DNA of 42,176 bases from the NCBI GenBank assembly GCA_036495095.1, contig DASXNK010000129.1:1-42176 (forward strand), written 5' to 3'. The position numbers and the translations under genes are program-made. Positions 7,411 through 14,718 of this stretch are shown in pieces. Source of the stretch: Candidatus Dormiibacterota bacterium. GTDB taxonomy: Bacteria; Chloroflexota; Dormibacteria; Aeolococcales; Aeolococcaceae. The notes under the pieces are model-generated. The model ran no database searches. It saw only the letters and a list, made by a program, of their open reading frames with translations, and was not told where the DNA came from. Each line of letters starts with the position of its first letter. The stretch's first letter is position 1.

Positions 7411-7614
7411 GTGCTGAGCAGCCTTTACCTTCGTCTCCAGGAGCTCGTCGCGAGCGCAAAGACCAAGGTCACCGAGCGCGAGGAGGGTCAGGGCATGGTT
7501 GAGTACGCCCTCATCCTCGTCCTCATCGCCGTCGTCGTCATCGTCATCCTCCAGGTTGTCGGGAAGCAGGTCAACAACGTCTTCTCGAACATCAGCAACG
7601 GTCTCGCCCAGTAA
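7411..7614 (+). CDS. Flp-family type IVb pilin
   Basis: This 67-residue prepilin forms the Tad/Flp pilus fibre. It has a charged leader of about 30 residues ending EREEGQGMVEY. Cleavage after the Gly of EEG would give a mature pilin starting QGMVEY, with the obligatory Glu at position 5 and Tyr at 6, followed by a purely aliphatic helix (ALILVLIAVVVIVILQVV) and a short soluble tail. Flp pilins are about this short. The GTG start is set by a strong AGGAGG site. It is the first gene of the Tad cluster; a hairpin directly downstream separates it from the assembly genes, so the pilin can be made in excess. No prepilin peptidase gene is visible in the window. Confidence 0.93.
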   Translation: MLSSLYLRLQELVASAKTKVTEREEGQGMVEYALILVLIAVVVIVILQVVGKQVNNVFSNISNGLAQ

Positions 7615-7634
7615 ACAGGCGCAGGTCGTAGCCG

Positions 7635-7666
7635 AAAGGGGGGCCGCGGATTCGCGGCTCCCCTTT
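7635..7666 (+). terminator. Terminator-like hairpin between pilin and assembly genes
   Basis: A 14-bp stem (7635-7648 with 7653-7666, one G-T wobble) closes a GATT loop, starting 20 nt after the pilin stop. The 3' side ends in TTTCCTCTC and lacks a clean T-run, so it may act as a partial terminator or as a 3' stabiliser of the pilin mRNA. Confidence 0.6.
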
Positions 7667-7690
7667 CCTCTCGTCAGCGAAACCCACCGA

Positions 7691-7804
7691 CGATGCCCGT
7701 GGCGACGGGCTCCATCGCGATGTTCGGCGCCGGCGCCCGTCCCCGGGGCAGGGCCGATGTCATAACGAGTGCCGGCGTCATGGCCTGGACCGAGGGTCCT
7801 GGCC
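7691..7804 (+). other. Hairpin-rich intergenic segment between pilin and cpaB
   Basis: No coding sequence is supported here. Inverted repeats include GCCCGT/ACGGGC with a GGCG loop (7695-7710), flanked by CGAT/ATCG. The palindrome GGCGCCGGCGCC lies at about 7726-7737. GGACC/GGTCC with a GAG loop is at 7787-7799, flanked by GGCC repeats. I see no clear -35/-10 pair. The segment could be an mRNA processing region or hold a small RNA. Confidence 0.3.
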
Positions 7805-7828
7805 GTCTCCGGGAAGGAGGAATCTAGC

Positions 7829-8671
7829 GTGGCCACCGAGGTCAAGCAGCGAAACAACAAGGTCATCGTGCTCGTCGGCGTGGTCATCGCGCTGGTCGCG
7901 TTCGGTCTCTCCCTCTATGTCTCCCACAGCGGCAGCGGAAACGCCGCCAGCAGTGGGCAGACCATCCCCGTCGCCGTCGCCAAGACGGACCTGCTCCAGG
8001 GGTCGCAGATCAGCCAGGACTCGATCAGCATCGTCCAGTACTCGGCGGCCCAGGTGCCGGTCGGTGCCAGCCCCGACGGGGCCTCGCTGGTCAACAAGTT
8101 CCTCTCCGTGGGGATCACCAAGAACACCCCGCTGACCGCCAACCTGCTGGTCGCCGACGCCAACTCCGCCAAGGCCGCGGCCCTCACCGTGCAGCCCCTC
8201 GACATCCACCCCGGCTTCGTCGCCATCGCCATTCCCACCGACGGTGGCGGCGGCACCGCCGACAAGGCCTCGCCCGAGATCGTGAGCGTGGGCGGATGGG
8301 TGCAGCCCGAGGATCACCTCGACATCGTCATCGACAGCGGCCAGGGCTCGGTCCGGTACGCGTTCCAGGACGTGCGCGTGCTCAAGGTCGGCACCCAGGC
8401 GGCGTCCGGCGGCGCCGGGGGCGCAGCCGGCGCGGCGACCGTGTTCGTGGTCGAGCTGCCCCGCGCCCAGGCCGAGGAGATGGCATTCCTCATTGCCAAG
8501 AAGACCGATCTCAACGGCGCGGCCGGCGGCCAGCACATCCTCTCCTTCGTGCTCCGTGGCACCAAGGACAAGGGTGCCGGATACCTGGACATCGCCGATC
8601 CCAACGTGCCCGCCAAGAAGGACGCGCCGGTCACGGTGCAGACCTTCAACGCCCTCTTTCCGGGCAAGTAG
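7829..8671 (+). CDS. cpaB: CpaB/RcpC-type Flp pilus assembly protein with SAF domain
   Basis: This 280-residue protein has one N-terminal membrane segment (about residues 12-32), then an SAF domain (about 45-110: IPVAVAKTDLLQGSQI, later VGITKNTPLTANLL) and the RcpC-type C-terminal domain. The latter includes VSVGGWVQPEDHLDIVI, matching the usual P-G-D-x-V-D-V-x segment of this family. CpaB/RcpC sits on the outer side of the membrane and supports pilus assembly; in diderms it works with a secretin, which is not seen here. The GTG at 7829 is chosen because AAGGAGG ends 8 nt before it; an in-frame upstream extension lacks such a site. It is the first of the assembly genes and is followed by a long inverted repeat. 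Confidence 0.88.
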   Translation: MATEVKQRNNKVIVLVGVVIALVAFGLSLYVSHSGSGNAASSGQTIPVAVAKTDLLQGSQISQDSISIVQYSAAQVPVGASPDGASLVNKFLSVGITKNTPLTANLLVADANSAKAAALTVQPLDIHPGFVAIAIPTDGGGGTADKASPEIVSVGGWVQPEDHLDIVIDSGQGSVRYAFQDVRVLKVGTQAASGGAGGAAGAATVFVVELPRAQAEEMAFLIAKKTDLNGAAGGQHILSFVLRGTKDKGAGYLDIADPNVPAKKDAPVTVQTFNALFPGK

Positions 8672-8685
8672 GAGCCAGGGGTAGC

Positions 8686-8737
8686 ATGGGAGCCCGCGGT
8701 CACCAGTCCACGACCACGCCGACCGCGGGCTTCCCAT
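8686..8737 (+). promoter_or_regulatory. Long inverted repeat between cpaB and the cpaE-like gene
   Basis: ATGGGAGCCCGCGGTC (8686-8701) pairs with GACCGCGGGCTTCCCAT (8721-8737), giving 16 base pairs with a single bulged base around a 19-nt loop. No T-run follows, and the ATG of the next gene is 25 nt away. It could be an RNA processing or stabilising stem within the Tad operon, or a protein-binding dyad. Confidence 0.5.
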
Positions 8738-8761
8738 CGCTCCCAGGGGTGAGCTGAAAAA

Positions 8762-10012
8762 ATGATCCGCATCCTCATCGTCGACGACATCCCGACGACG
8801 CTCGACAACCTCCAGAAGCTGCTGAGCTTCGAGGACGACATCGAGGTCTGCGGCACCGCGTGTGACGGCCGCCGCGCCATCGAGGAGGCGCGCCGGCTGC
8901 AGCCGGACATCGTCCTCATGGACGTCAACATGCCGCAGCTCGACGGCATCCAGGCCACCGAGCTGCTCGCCCAGGAGGTGCCCGGCTCGCCGGTCATCAT
9001 CATGTCCGTCCAGGGCGAGCGCGACTACATCCGCCGCGCCATGCAGGCCGGCGCTCGCGAGTTCCTCATCAAGCCCTTCAGCGGTGACGAGCTGATCGCT
9101 TCGATCCGCCGCGTCCACCTGCTGGAGCAGAAGAAGGGCAACTACCTCGCCAAGGCCGCGGCGACGAGCACGCCGGCCGGGGGCACCGTCACCCAGGAGG
9201 TGCGCCGCGGCGAGGTCTTCCTGGTCTTCTCGGGCAAGGGCGGCGTGGGCAAGTCGATCATCGCCTCCAACCTGGCCATCGCCCTCGGCATGGAGACGGG
9301 AGCGCGGGTCGCGCTCGTCGACCTCGACCTGCAGTTCGGCGACATCGGCGTGCTCCTCAACCTCGACCACTCGCGGAGCATCACCGACCTCGCCGACGCC
9401 GCCGCCAGCACCGACGCCGAGTTCATCCAGGACGTGCTCGCGAACGGGCCCGAGGGCGTGCAGGTCCTGCTCGCCCCGATCAGCCCCGAGCTCGCCGACC
9501 TGGTCACCGCCGATCACCTGCGCACGATCATGCAGGAGCTGCAGCGCACCTACGACTTCATCGTCGTCGACACCGCGTCGCACCTCGCCGAGCTCAACCT
9601 CGAGGCCATCGAGCTGGCCACGCGGATCATCGTGGTCACCGCGCTGAACATCCCGGCGATCAAGGACACCAAGCTCACCCTCAAGGTGCTGGAGTCGCTG
9701 AACGTCGAGCCCGACCGGATCCTGCTCGCGCTCAACCGCTCCGACGCCCACTCCGAGTTCAACAAGGAGGCGGTCGAGAACAACCTCCGCTTCCCCATCG
9801 CCCTGCAGATCCCCCACGATCCCAAGGCGGTGAGCACCTCGGTGAACCGCGGTGCGCCGTTCGTCTCCGCCAACCCCGAGGCGGAGATCAGCCGCAGCAT
9901 CCGCGAGCTGGTGAGCCAGCTGGTGCCGCTCGAGCCGCAGGCCAGCTCGGTCGTCGCCGCCGGAGCCGGCGAGCGCAAGCGCTCCCGCCTCTTCGGCTTC
10001 TCGAAGAGCTGA
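8762..10012 (+). CDS. cpaE: TadZ/CpaE-type pilus positioning ATPase with N-terminal REC domain
   Basis: This 416-residue protein joins a receiver domain (about 1-120) to a MinD/ParA-like ATPase domain (about 145-390). The REC domain keeps its full phosphorylation set: D8 and D9, phospho-acceptor D54 in LMDVNMP, S82 and K104 in IKPF. In many CpaE/TadZ proteins these residues are degenerate, so this one may really be phosphorylated. The ATPase has the deviant Walker A SGKGGVGKS and the switch-like LVDLDLQFGDIGVLL. TadZ marks the pilus site at the cell pole or membrane and recruits the other Tad parts. The C-terminus ends with a basic Phe-rich tail (KRSRLFGFSKS), possibly for membrane contact. 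Only 5 nt separate it from cpaF. The upstream ribosome site is weak (AGGGGTGAG). Confidence 0.9.
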   Translation: MIRILIVDDIPTTLDNLQKLLSFEDDIEVCGTACDGRRAIEEARRLQPDIVLMDVNMPQLDGIQATELLAQEVPGSPVIIMSVQGERDYIRRAMQAGAREFLIKPFSGDELIASIRRVHLLEQKKGNYLAKAAATSTPAGGTVTQEVRRGEVFLVFSGKGGVGKSIIASNLAIALGMETGARVALVDLDLQFGDIGVLLNLDHSRSITDLADAAASTDAEFIQDVLANGPEGVQVLLAPISPELADLVTADHLRTIMQELQRTYDFIVVDTASHLAELNLEAIELATRIIVVTALNIPAIKDTKLTLKVLESLNVEPDRILLALNRSDAHSEFNKEAVENNLRFPIALQIPHDPKAVSTSVNRGAPFVSANPEAEISRSIRELVSQLVPLEPQASSVVAAGAGERKRSRLFGFSKS

Positions 10013-10017
10013 CCCGG

Positions 10018-11526
10018 ATGTCGCTCCTCGATCGCGTCCAGCGTCAGCAGCAGGAGGCGGCCACGCCCACCCTGCCCGCCCCCGGCCCGGCCGCCAACCG
10101 GCCCGCACCCGCCGCCCCGCCGGCCCGCCCCGCGGCCCCGGCCGCGCCGCCCGTCCCCGACCCCGGCGGCGCCCGTCCCGGCTCGCCCCTGCTCGCCCGC
10201 ACCGGGATGCAGCGCGCCGTGCTGGGACGTCCATCCGCGATCCAGCAGCAGTACCAGATGCTGCGCGGGCTCATCCATTCGCGCCTCGTCGAGGAGATGA
10301 TCGACGCCGACAACTCGTCGCACGAGGCGGTGGTCGCCAAGCTCGGCGAGCTGGTCAGCGAGGTGGCCGCGGAGCAGTCGCTCTCGCTCACCCGCCAGGA
10401 CCGGCAGCGGCTGGTCGAGGCGCTCACCAACGACGTGCTCGGCCTCGGTCCGCTCGAGAGCCTGCTCGCCGACCCGGACGTCACCGAGGTGATGGTCAAC
10501 GGGCCCAAGCATGTCTTCGTCGAGCAGCGCGGCAGGATCACCCGAAGCTCGGTGACCTTCGAGAGCAACGAGCAGCTGATGCAGGTCATCGACCGCATCG
10601 TCAGCAGCATCGGGCGCCGCGTCGACGAGTCGTCGCCGATGGTCGACGCCCGGCTCAAGGACGGCTCGCGCGTCAACGTCATCATCCCGCCGCTGGCGCT
10701 CAAGGGCCCGACCCTCACCATCCGGAAGTTCTCCAAGGACCCGCTCCAGGTCGCCGACCTGGTGCGCTTCGGCACCGCCACCGAGGCCATGATGGAGTTC
10801 ACCCGCGCCTGCGTCTCGGCGCGGCTCAACGTCGTGGTGAGCGGGGGCACCGGCTCCGGAAAGACGACCACCCTGAACATCCTCAGCTCCTTCATCCCCG
10901 ACGACGAGCGCATCGTCACCATCGAGGACGCCGCCGAGCTGCAGCTCCGCCAGGAGCACGTGGTCACCCTCGAGACCCGCCCCGCCAACGTCGAGGGTCG
11001 CGGCTCGGTGGGCATCCGCGAGCTGGTCATCAACAGCCTCCGGATGCGCCCCGACCGCATCGTCGTCGGCGAGTGTCGCGGCGGCGAGGCCCTGGACATG
11101 CTCCAGGCGATGAACACCGGTCACGACGGCTCGCTGACCACCGTGCACGCCAACACCCCGTCCGACGTGCTCTCCCGCCTCGAGACCATGGTGCTGATGG
11201 CCGGCGCCGAGCTGCCCTCGCGGGCGATCCGCGAGCAGATCGCGTCGGCGGTCAACCTGATCGTCCACCAGATGCGGCTCCGCGACGGCAGCCGCAGGAT
11301 CGTGAACATCACGGAGGTGCTGGACTTCGACGGCGATCGTGTCGAGGTCCAGGACATCTTCGTCTTCCGCCAGACCGGGGTCGACGAGGATGGGCGCGTC
11401 CTCGGCTACCTCACCCCCACCGGCGTGCTGCCGCGCTGCCTCGAGCAGCTGGCCGCGGCCGGCGAGAACATCGACCCATCCATCTTCACCCCGCTCCGCC
11501 CGGCGGTGGTGGGAGGTTCTGCATGA
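10018..11526 (+). CDS. cpaF: CpaF/TadA pilus assembly ATPase
   Basis: This 502-residue cytoplasmic type II/IV secretion hexameric ATPase powers Flp pilus assembly. Residues about 15-65 form a Pro/Ala-rich linker after a short basic start. The N-terminal domain includes LGPLESLLADPDVTEVMVNG. The core has Walker A GGTGSGKTT, the Asp box (RIVTIEDAAELQL), Walker B (LRMRPDRIVVGECRGGEA) and the His box (GHDGSLTTVHANTP). The stop overlaps the tadB start by four bases (ATGA). A shorter paralog lies at 19945-21114. Antisense reading frames across this gene are codon-bias shadows. Confidence 0.95.
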   Translation: MSLLDRVQRQQQEAATPTLPAPGPAANRPAPAAPPARPAAPAAPPVPDPGGARPGSPLLARTGMQRAVLGRPSAIQQQYQMLRGLIHSRLVEEMIDADNSSHEAVVAKLGELVSEVAAEQSLSLTRQDRQRLVEALTNDVLGLGPLESLLADPDVTEVMVNGPKHVFVEQRGRITRSSVTFESNEQLMQVIDRIVSSIGRRVDESSPMVDARLKDGSRVNVIIPPLALKGPTLTIRKFSKDPLQVADLVRFGTATEAMMEFTRACVSARLNVVVSGGTGSGKTTTLNILSSFIPDDERIVTIEDAAELQLRQEHVVTLETRPANVEGRGSVGIRELVINSLRMRPDRIVVGECRGGEALDMLQAMNTGHDGSLTTVHANTPSDVLSRLETMVLMAGAELPSRAIREQIASAVNLIVHQMRLRDGSRRIVNITEVLDFDGDRVEVQDIFVFRQTGVDEDGRVLGYLTPTGVLPRCLEQLAAAGENIDPSIFTPLRPAVVGGSA

Positions 11527-12542
11527 CCGCCCTCACGCTGCCGGCGGACCTGCCCACGGTTGCCGGCTTCAACATCGGCTCCCTCCTGCTGGCGGTGATC
11601 GCCGGGATGGCGGTGATGCTGGTGGTGTTCGGACTCTCCTCCGCCAAGGGCGGCGACGTCGACGACATCACTCGCCGCCTGGAGCGCTACGCCGAGATCG
11701 GTGACCCGGTGGAGGCGCGCGAGCGCAAGCCGGTGAGCCCCCGTGAGCTCCTCGACCGCTTCACCGACTCCCTCAACACGGTGATGGCGCGCTCCGCCCG
11801 CACCGGCAAGCTCACCGAGGACCTGGCCCGTGCCGACCTCAAGCTGAAGTCGTCCGAGTGGGTGCTCGGCGTCATCGGCGCCGGCGTCCTCGTCGGGCTG
11901 CTGGCGACGCTCCGCTTCGGCACCCCGGTCGCCTTCCTGCCCTGCCCGGTGGTGGTGTGGTTCATCAGCGGCTTCGTGCTGCGCTTCCTCCAGGCGCGCC
12001 GCCGGAAGCAGTTCGACAAGCAGCTCGGCGACACCATCATCCTGCTCAGCAACGCGCTCAAGGCGGGCTTCTCGTTCGCCCAGGCGGTGTCGACGGTGAC
12101 CAAGTCGGCGAGGCCGCCGATCGCCGACGAGTTCAGCCGCGCCACCCGCGAGATGGCGCTCGGTATCAGCGTCGACGACGCCCTCAACCACATGGTCAAG
12201 CGCAACGTGTCCGAGGACTTCGACCTCATGGTCACCGCGGTGCAGATCCACCGCGTGGTCGGCGGCAACCTCGCCGAGATCCTCGACACCATCGCCCACA
12301 CCATCCGCGAGCGGGTCCGCATCAAGGGTGAGATCAGCAGCCTCACCGCTCAGGCCCGCGCCTCGGGATGGATCATCACCGTCCTCCCGCTCGCGCTGGC
12401 GGGGATGCTCTGTGTCATCTCGCCCGACTACTTCAACCCGATGTTCCACCAGACACTGGGGATCGTGATGCTCGCCATCGGCGGCTTCTCCATGGCGGTC
12501 GGCTTCGCGCTGATCCAGAAGATCGTGAAGATCGAGGTCTGA
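11523..12542 (+). CDS. tadB: TadB-type inner-membrane platform protein (T2SSF domain)
   Basis: This 339-residue membrane protein has an N-terminal membrane segment, a soluble stretch, a membrane pair at about 115-160, a cytoplasmic T2SSF domain (about 170-290) and a C-terminal membrane pair. The T2SSF domain has the usual features: LLSNALKAGFSFAQAV, a central region with RATREMALG, and FDLMVTAVQIHRVVGGNLAEIL. TadB pairs with TadC under the CpaF hexamer. The start is the ATG at 11523, overlapping the cpaF stop (ATGA), which implies tight coupling. The long open frame upstream of this ATG lies within cpaF and is not coding. Confidence 0.93.
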   Translation: MTALTLPADLPTVAGFNIGSLLLAVIAGMAVMLVVFGLSSAKGGDVDDITRRLERYAEIGDPVEARERKPVSPRELLDRFTDSLNTVMARSARTGKLTEDLARADLKLKSSEWVLGVIGAGVLVGLLATLRFGTPVAFLPCPVVVWFISGFVLRFLQARRRKQFDKQLGDTIILLSNALKAGFSFAQAVSTVTKSARPPIADEFSRATREMALGISVDDALNHMVKRNVSEDFDLMVTAVQIHRVVGGNLAEILDTIAHTIRERVRIKGEISSLTAQARASGWIITVLPLALAGMLCVISPDYFNPMFHQTLGIVMLAIGGFSMAVGFALIQKIVKIEV

Positions 12543-12546
12543 TCCA

Positions 12547-13479
12547 ATGTCGAGCAGCATCCTCAGCATCGCCCTCGCCCTGGCCGTCGCCTTCGGCGTC
12601 TTCCTGATCTTCCAGGGGCTCAGCCGGCCCCAGACCGACCTGCTCGAGACCCGCCTCGCGCAGTTCGGCGACCACGACCTCAGCCTCGCGGAGATGGAGC
12701 TGTCGCTTCCCTTCGGCGAGCGCTTCCTCCGCCCCATCCTCGACCGGATGGGGGGGTTCATCACCTCGCGCACACCGGCCAACCGCACCCAGGCCCTGCA
12801 GGACAAGATCAACCTCGCCGGGCGGCCGCTCAACCTCAGCCCGGGCAGCCTGCTCACCATGCAGCTGCTCTCGCTGCTGGTGATGACCGCGGCCGGGTTC
12901 GGGGTCGTCAGCCTGATGGGGCTCGAGGGCTCGCTGATGATCCTCGGCCCCGCCGGCGGCGGCGTGCTCGGCTACCTGGTGCCCTCGATCTGGCTCGACC
13001 GCAAGGTCAAGGCGCGCCAGAAGGAGATCCGGGTGGCGCTGCCGAACGCGCTCGATCTGCTCACCATCAGCGTGGAGGCCGGCCTCGGCTTCGACGCCGC
13101 CATCAGCCGGGTCACCGAGAAGTACCACAACGCCCTCGCCCTCGAGTTCACCCAGGTGCTCAACGAGGCCCGGCTCGGCCGTCCCCGGATGGAGGCGCTC
13201 GAGGAGATGGCGCGCCGCAACCGCGTCGACGAGCTCAGCAACTTCATCCAGGCGGTGGTCCAGTCCGACCAGCTCGGCGTGGGCATCGCCCAGGTGCTGC
13301 GCATCCAGTCCGAGGAGATGCGGCGCCGCCGCCGTCAGCGCGCCGAGGAGATGGGCGCGAAGGCACCCCTCAAGATGCTCTTCCCGATGGTGGGCTGCAT
13401 CTTTCCCGCCCTGTTCATCGTGCTCCTCGGTCCCGCCGTGATCCAGGTCTACCTGCAGTTCTCGACGACGGGTCACTAG
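12547..13479 (+). CDS. tadC: TadC-type inner-membrane platform protein (T2SSF domain)
   Basis: This 310-residue protein is the second platform subunit. It has an N-terminal membrane helix, a central membrane pair (about 100-145), a T2SSF domain with RVALPNALDLLTISVEAGLGFDAAI and FIQAVVQSDQLGVGIAQVL, and a C-terminal membrane helix after KAPLKMLFPMVGC. The start is 4 nt after the tadB stop. It closes the plus-strand Tad cluster. Its last four bases overlap the end of the opposing small gene at 13476. TadE/TadF pseudopilins, which often follow tadC, are not here. Confidence 0.93.
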   Translation: MSSSILSIALALAVAFGVFLIFQGLSRPQTDLLETRLAQFGDHDLSLAEMELSLPFGERFLRPILDRMGGFITSRTPANRTQALQDKINLAGRPLNLSPGSLLTMQLLSLLVMTAAGFGVVSLMGLEGSLMILGPAGGGVLGYLVPSIWLDRKVKARQKEIRVALPNALDLLTISVEAGLGFDAAISRVTEKYHNALALEFTQVLNEARLGRPRMEALEEMARRNRVDELSNFIQAVVQSDQLGVGIAQVLRIQSEEMRRRRRQRAEEMGAKAPLKMLFPMVGCIFPALFIVLLGPAVIQVYLQFSTTGH

Positions 13480-13895
13480 GGGTTCCCGGATTCGCCGCCC
13501 CCGGGGTCGGGGTGGCCGGCGTCGCGCCGCCGCGCCTCGAGCTGCTCCGCCTCGAGGCGCCGGCGCGACCGCGGGCGGCCCAGCGAGCGGGGGCCACGCG
13601 GCCGCCAGCCGAGCAGCCCGCGGTGCGGCAGCCCCTCGGGCACGCGCCCCGAGAGCTCCTGGTAGGCGGCGGTGTCACCGCAGATCCGGGCGGCGGCGAG
13701 CACCACGTGCTCCCGTCCCAGGTGGGGATGACGGCGCAGCGCCGCCTCGTGGTCGGCGAGGGCGAGCAGGTCGTCGACGCTCAGCGACGGGGGGATCCGC
13801 ACCGCGAGGTCCGGCTGCTCCAGGGTGTCGAGCAGCTGCGCCGGCGACGATGCGCCGCGCACCGCGGAGTCGAGAGTCGCGGCGTGGGGACGCAT
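13476..13895 (-). CDS. Hypothetical protein with a helical, Clp-N-like segment
   Basis: About 139 residues, not recognised as a named family. The first half looks like a real helical domain (LLDTLEQPDL, VDDLLALADHEAALRRHPHLG, EHVVLAAARICGDTAAYQELSG). The HPHLGREHVVLAA stretch faintly recalls Clp N-terminal repeats. The second half is Arg/Gly/Pro-rich and low complexity. I took the ATG at 13895, 8 nt after a TACGCT hexamer; a GTG six bases upstream is possible. It runs in the same direction as the methyltransferase upstream and converges on tadC, overlapping its end by 4 nt. The coding call is moderate because long false frames are common at this GC content. Confidence 0.5.
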   Translation of the reverse strand: MRPHAATLDSAVRGASSPAQLLDTLEQPDLAVRIPPSLSVDDLLALADHEAALRRHPHLGREHVVLAAARICGDTAAYQELSGRVPEGLPHRGLLGWRPRGPRSLGRPRSRRRLEAEQLEARRRDAGHPDPGGGESGNP

Positions 13896-13973
13896 CGACA
13901 CACAGCGTACCGGTGCGTCGTCGGCCGCGCGCGCTCACGGAGGTCGTCGTCGGACCCGGCGCGCGGGGCGGAA

Positions 13974-14594
13974 TCACCTCAGCCGGACCGCGGTCGCCCG
14001 CCAGGCGTGCACGGTGCCGTCGAGGATGTTGACCACGAGGGTGGCCGGTTCCACGCTCTCCAGCTCCCAGCCTCCGGAGAGCGATGCCTCGAGCTCGTCA
14101 CGGCGCACCCGCCGCGGGCCCCACACCCCGGGCTCGGCGTCACTGAACACGAGCAGGTGGTAGCGGCCACCGAGGACCAGAACCCGGCGGATCGACTCGA
14201 CGAACCGGGCTCGCTCGGCGTCGTCGAAGACGTGGAAGACGCCGCTGTCGACCACGGTGTCGAACCCGGAGCCGAGGAACCCCAGGTCGAGGGCGTCGCC
14301 GACCTCGAAGCGCACCCCGGCGAGGCCGCGCTCGGCCGCCTTCCGCCGGGCGATGGCGATCGCCCGCGGCGAGGCGTCGACGCCGGTGGCCTCGAGCCCG
14401 CGGGAGGCGGCGAGCAGGGTGAGCTCGCCGGTGCCGCAGCCGGCGTCGAGCACCCGGCCGGTGACCCGCCCACCGTCGACCAGCTCGGCCAGCGCCGGCT
14501 GGGGGCGGCCGATCTCCCAGGGCGGGGTGCCGGTGTACGCCGCGTCGAAGCCCTGGGTCCCCAGCCGCGGCTCGAGCTCCATCCCGTCGGTCAC
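13974..14594 (-). CDS. Class I SAM-dependent methyltransferase
   Basis: This 206-residue cytoplasmic methyltransferase has the Rossmann-type layout: motif I VLDAGCGTGELTLLAA, acidic loop end GVDASPRAI, motif II-like FEVGDALDLGF, then DTVVDSGVFHVFDD. The N-terminal TPPWEIGRPQPAL occurs in Methyltransf_25-type small-molecule methyltransferases related to thiopurine or tellurite enzymes. The substrate is unknown. I chose the GTG at 14594 because it is exactly 6 nt after a CACAAT -10-like hexamer; the ATG at 14582 is an alternative. A much longer upstream frame is a shadow of the divergent secreted protein gene. Confidence 0.85.
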   Translation of the reverse strand: MTDGMELEPRLGTQGFDAAYTGTPPWEIGRPQPALAELVDGGRVTGRVLDAGCGTGELTLLAASRGLEATGVDASPRAIAIARRKAAERGLAGVRFEVGDALDLGFLGSGFDTVVDSGVFHVFDDAERARFVESIRRVLVLGGRYHLLVFSDAEPGVWGPRRVRRDELEASLSGGWELESVEPATLVVNILDGTVHAWRATAVRLR

Positions 14595-14600
14595 CGGCGG

Positions 14601-14606
14601 ATTGTG
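14601..14606 (-). promoter_or_regulatory. -10-like element (CACAAT) for the methyltransferase gene
   Basis: CACAAT on the minus strand ends exactly 6 nt before the GTG at 14594, fitting a leaderless transcript. Plus-strand TAGGGT at 14661-14666 may be the divergent -10 for the gene starting at 14719. Confidence 0.35.
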
Positions 14607-14718
14607 ACAGCAACGAGCGGCCGACCCGGTCTCGGGTGTGCGCTGACGGTGGTTGTCGTGTAGGGTTCGGTGGCCGACCCCCGTGTCGCCGCGCAGCTCC
14701 ACCACAGCAGAACCACCC

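Noticed and set aside
7778-10234. Open frame of 818 codons on the minus strand across the Tad genes
   Set aside because: Spans three convincing genes and their gaps; no motif, composition typical of antisense shadows.
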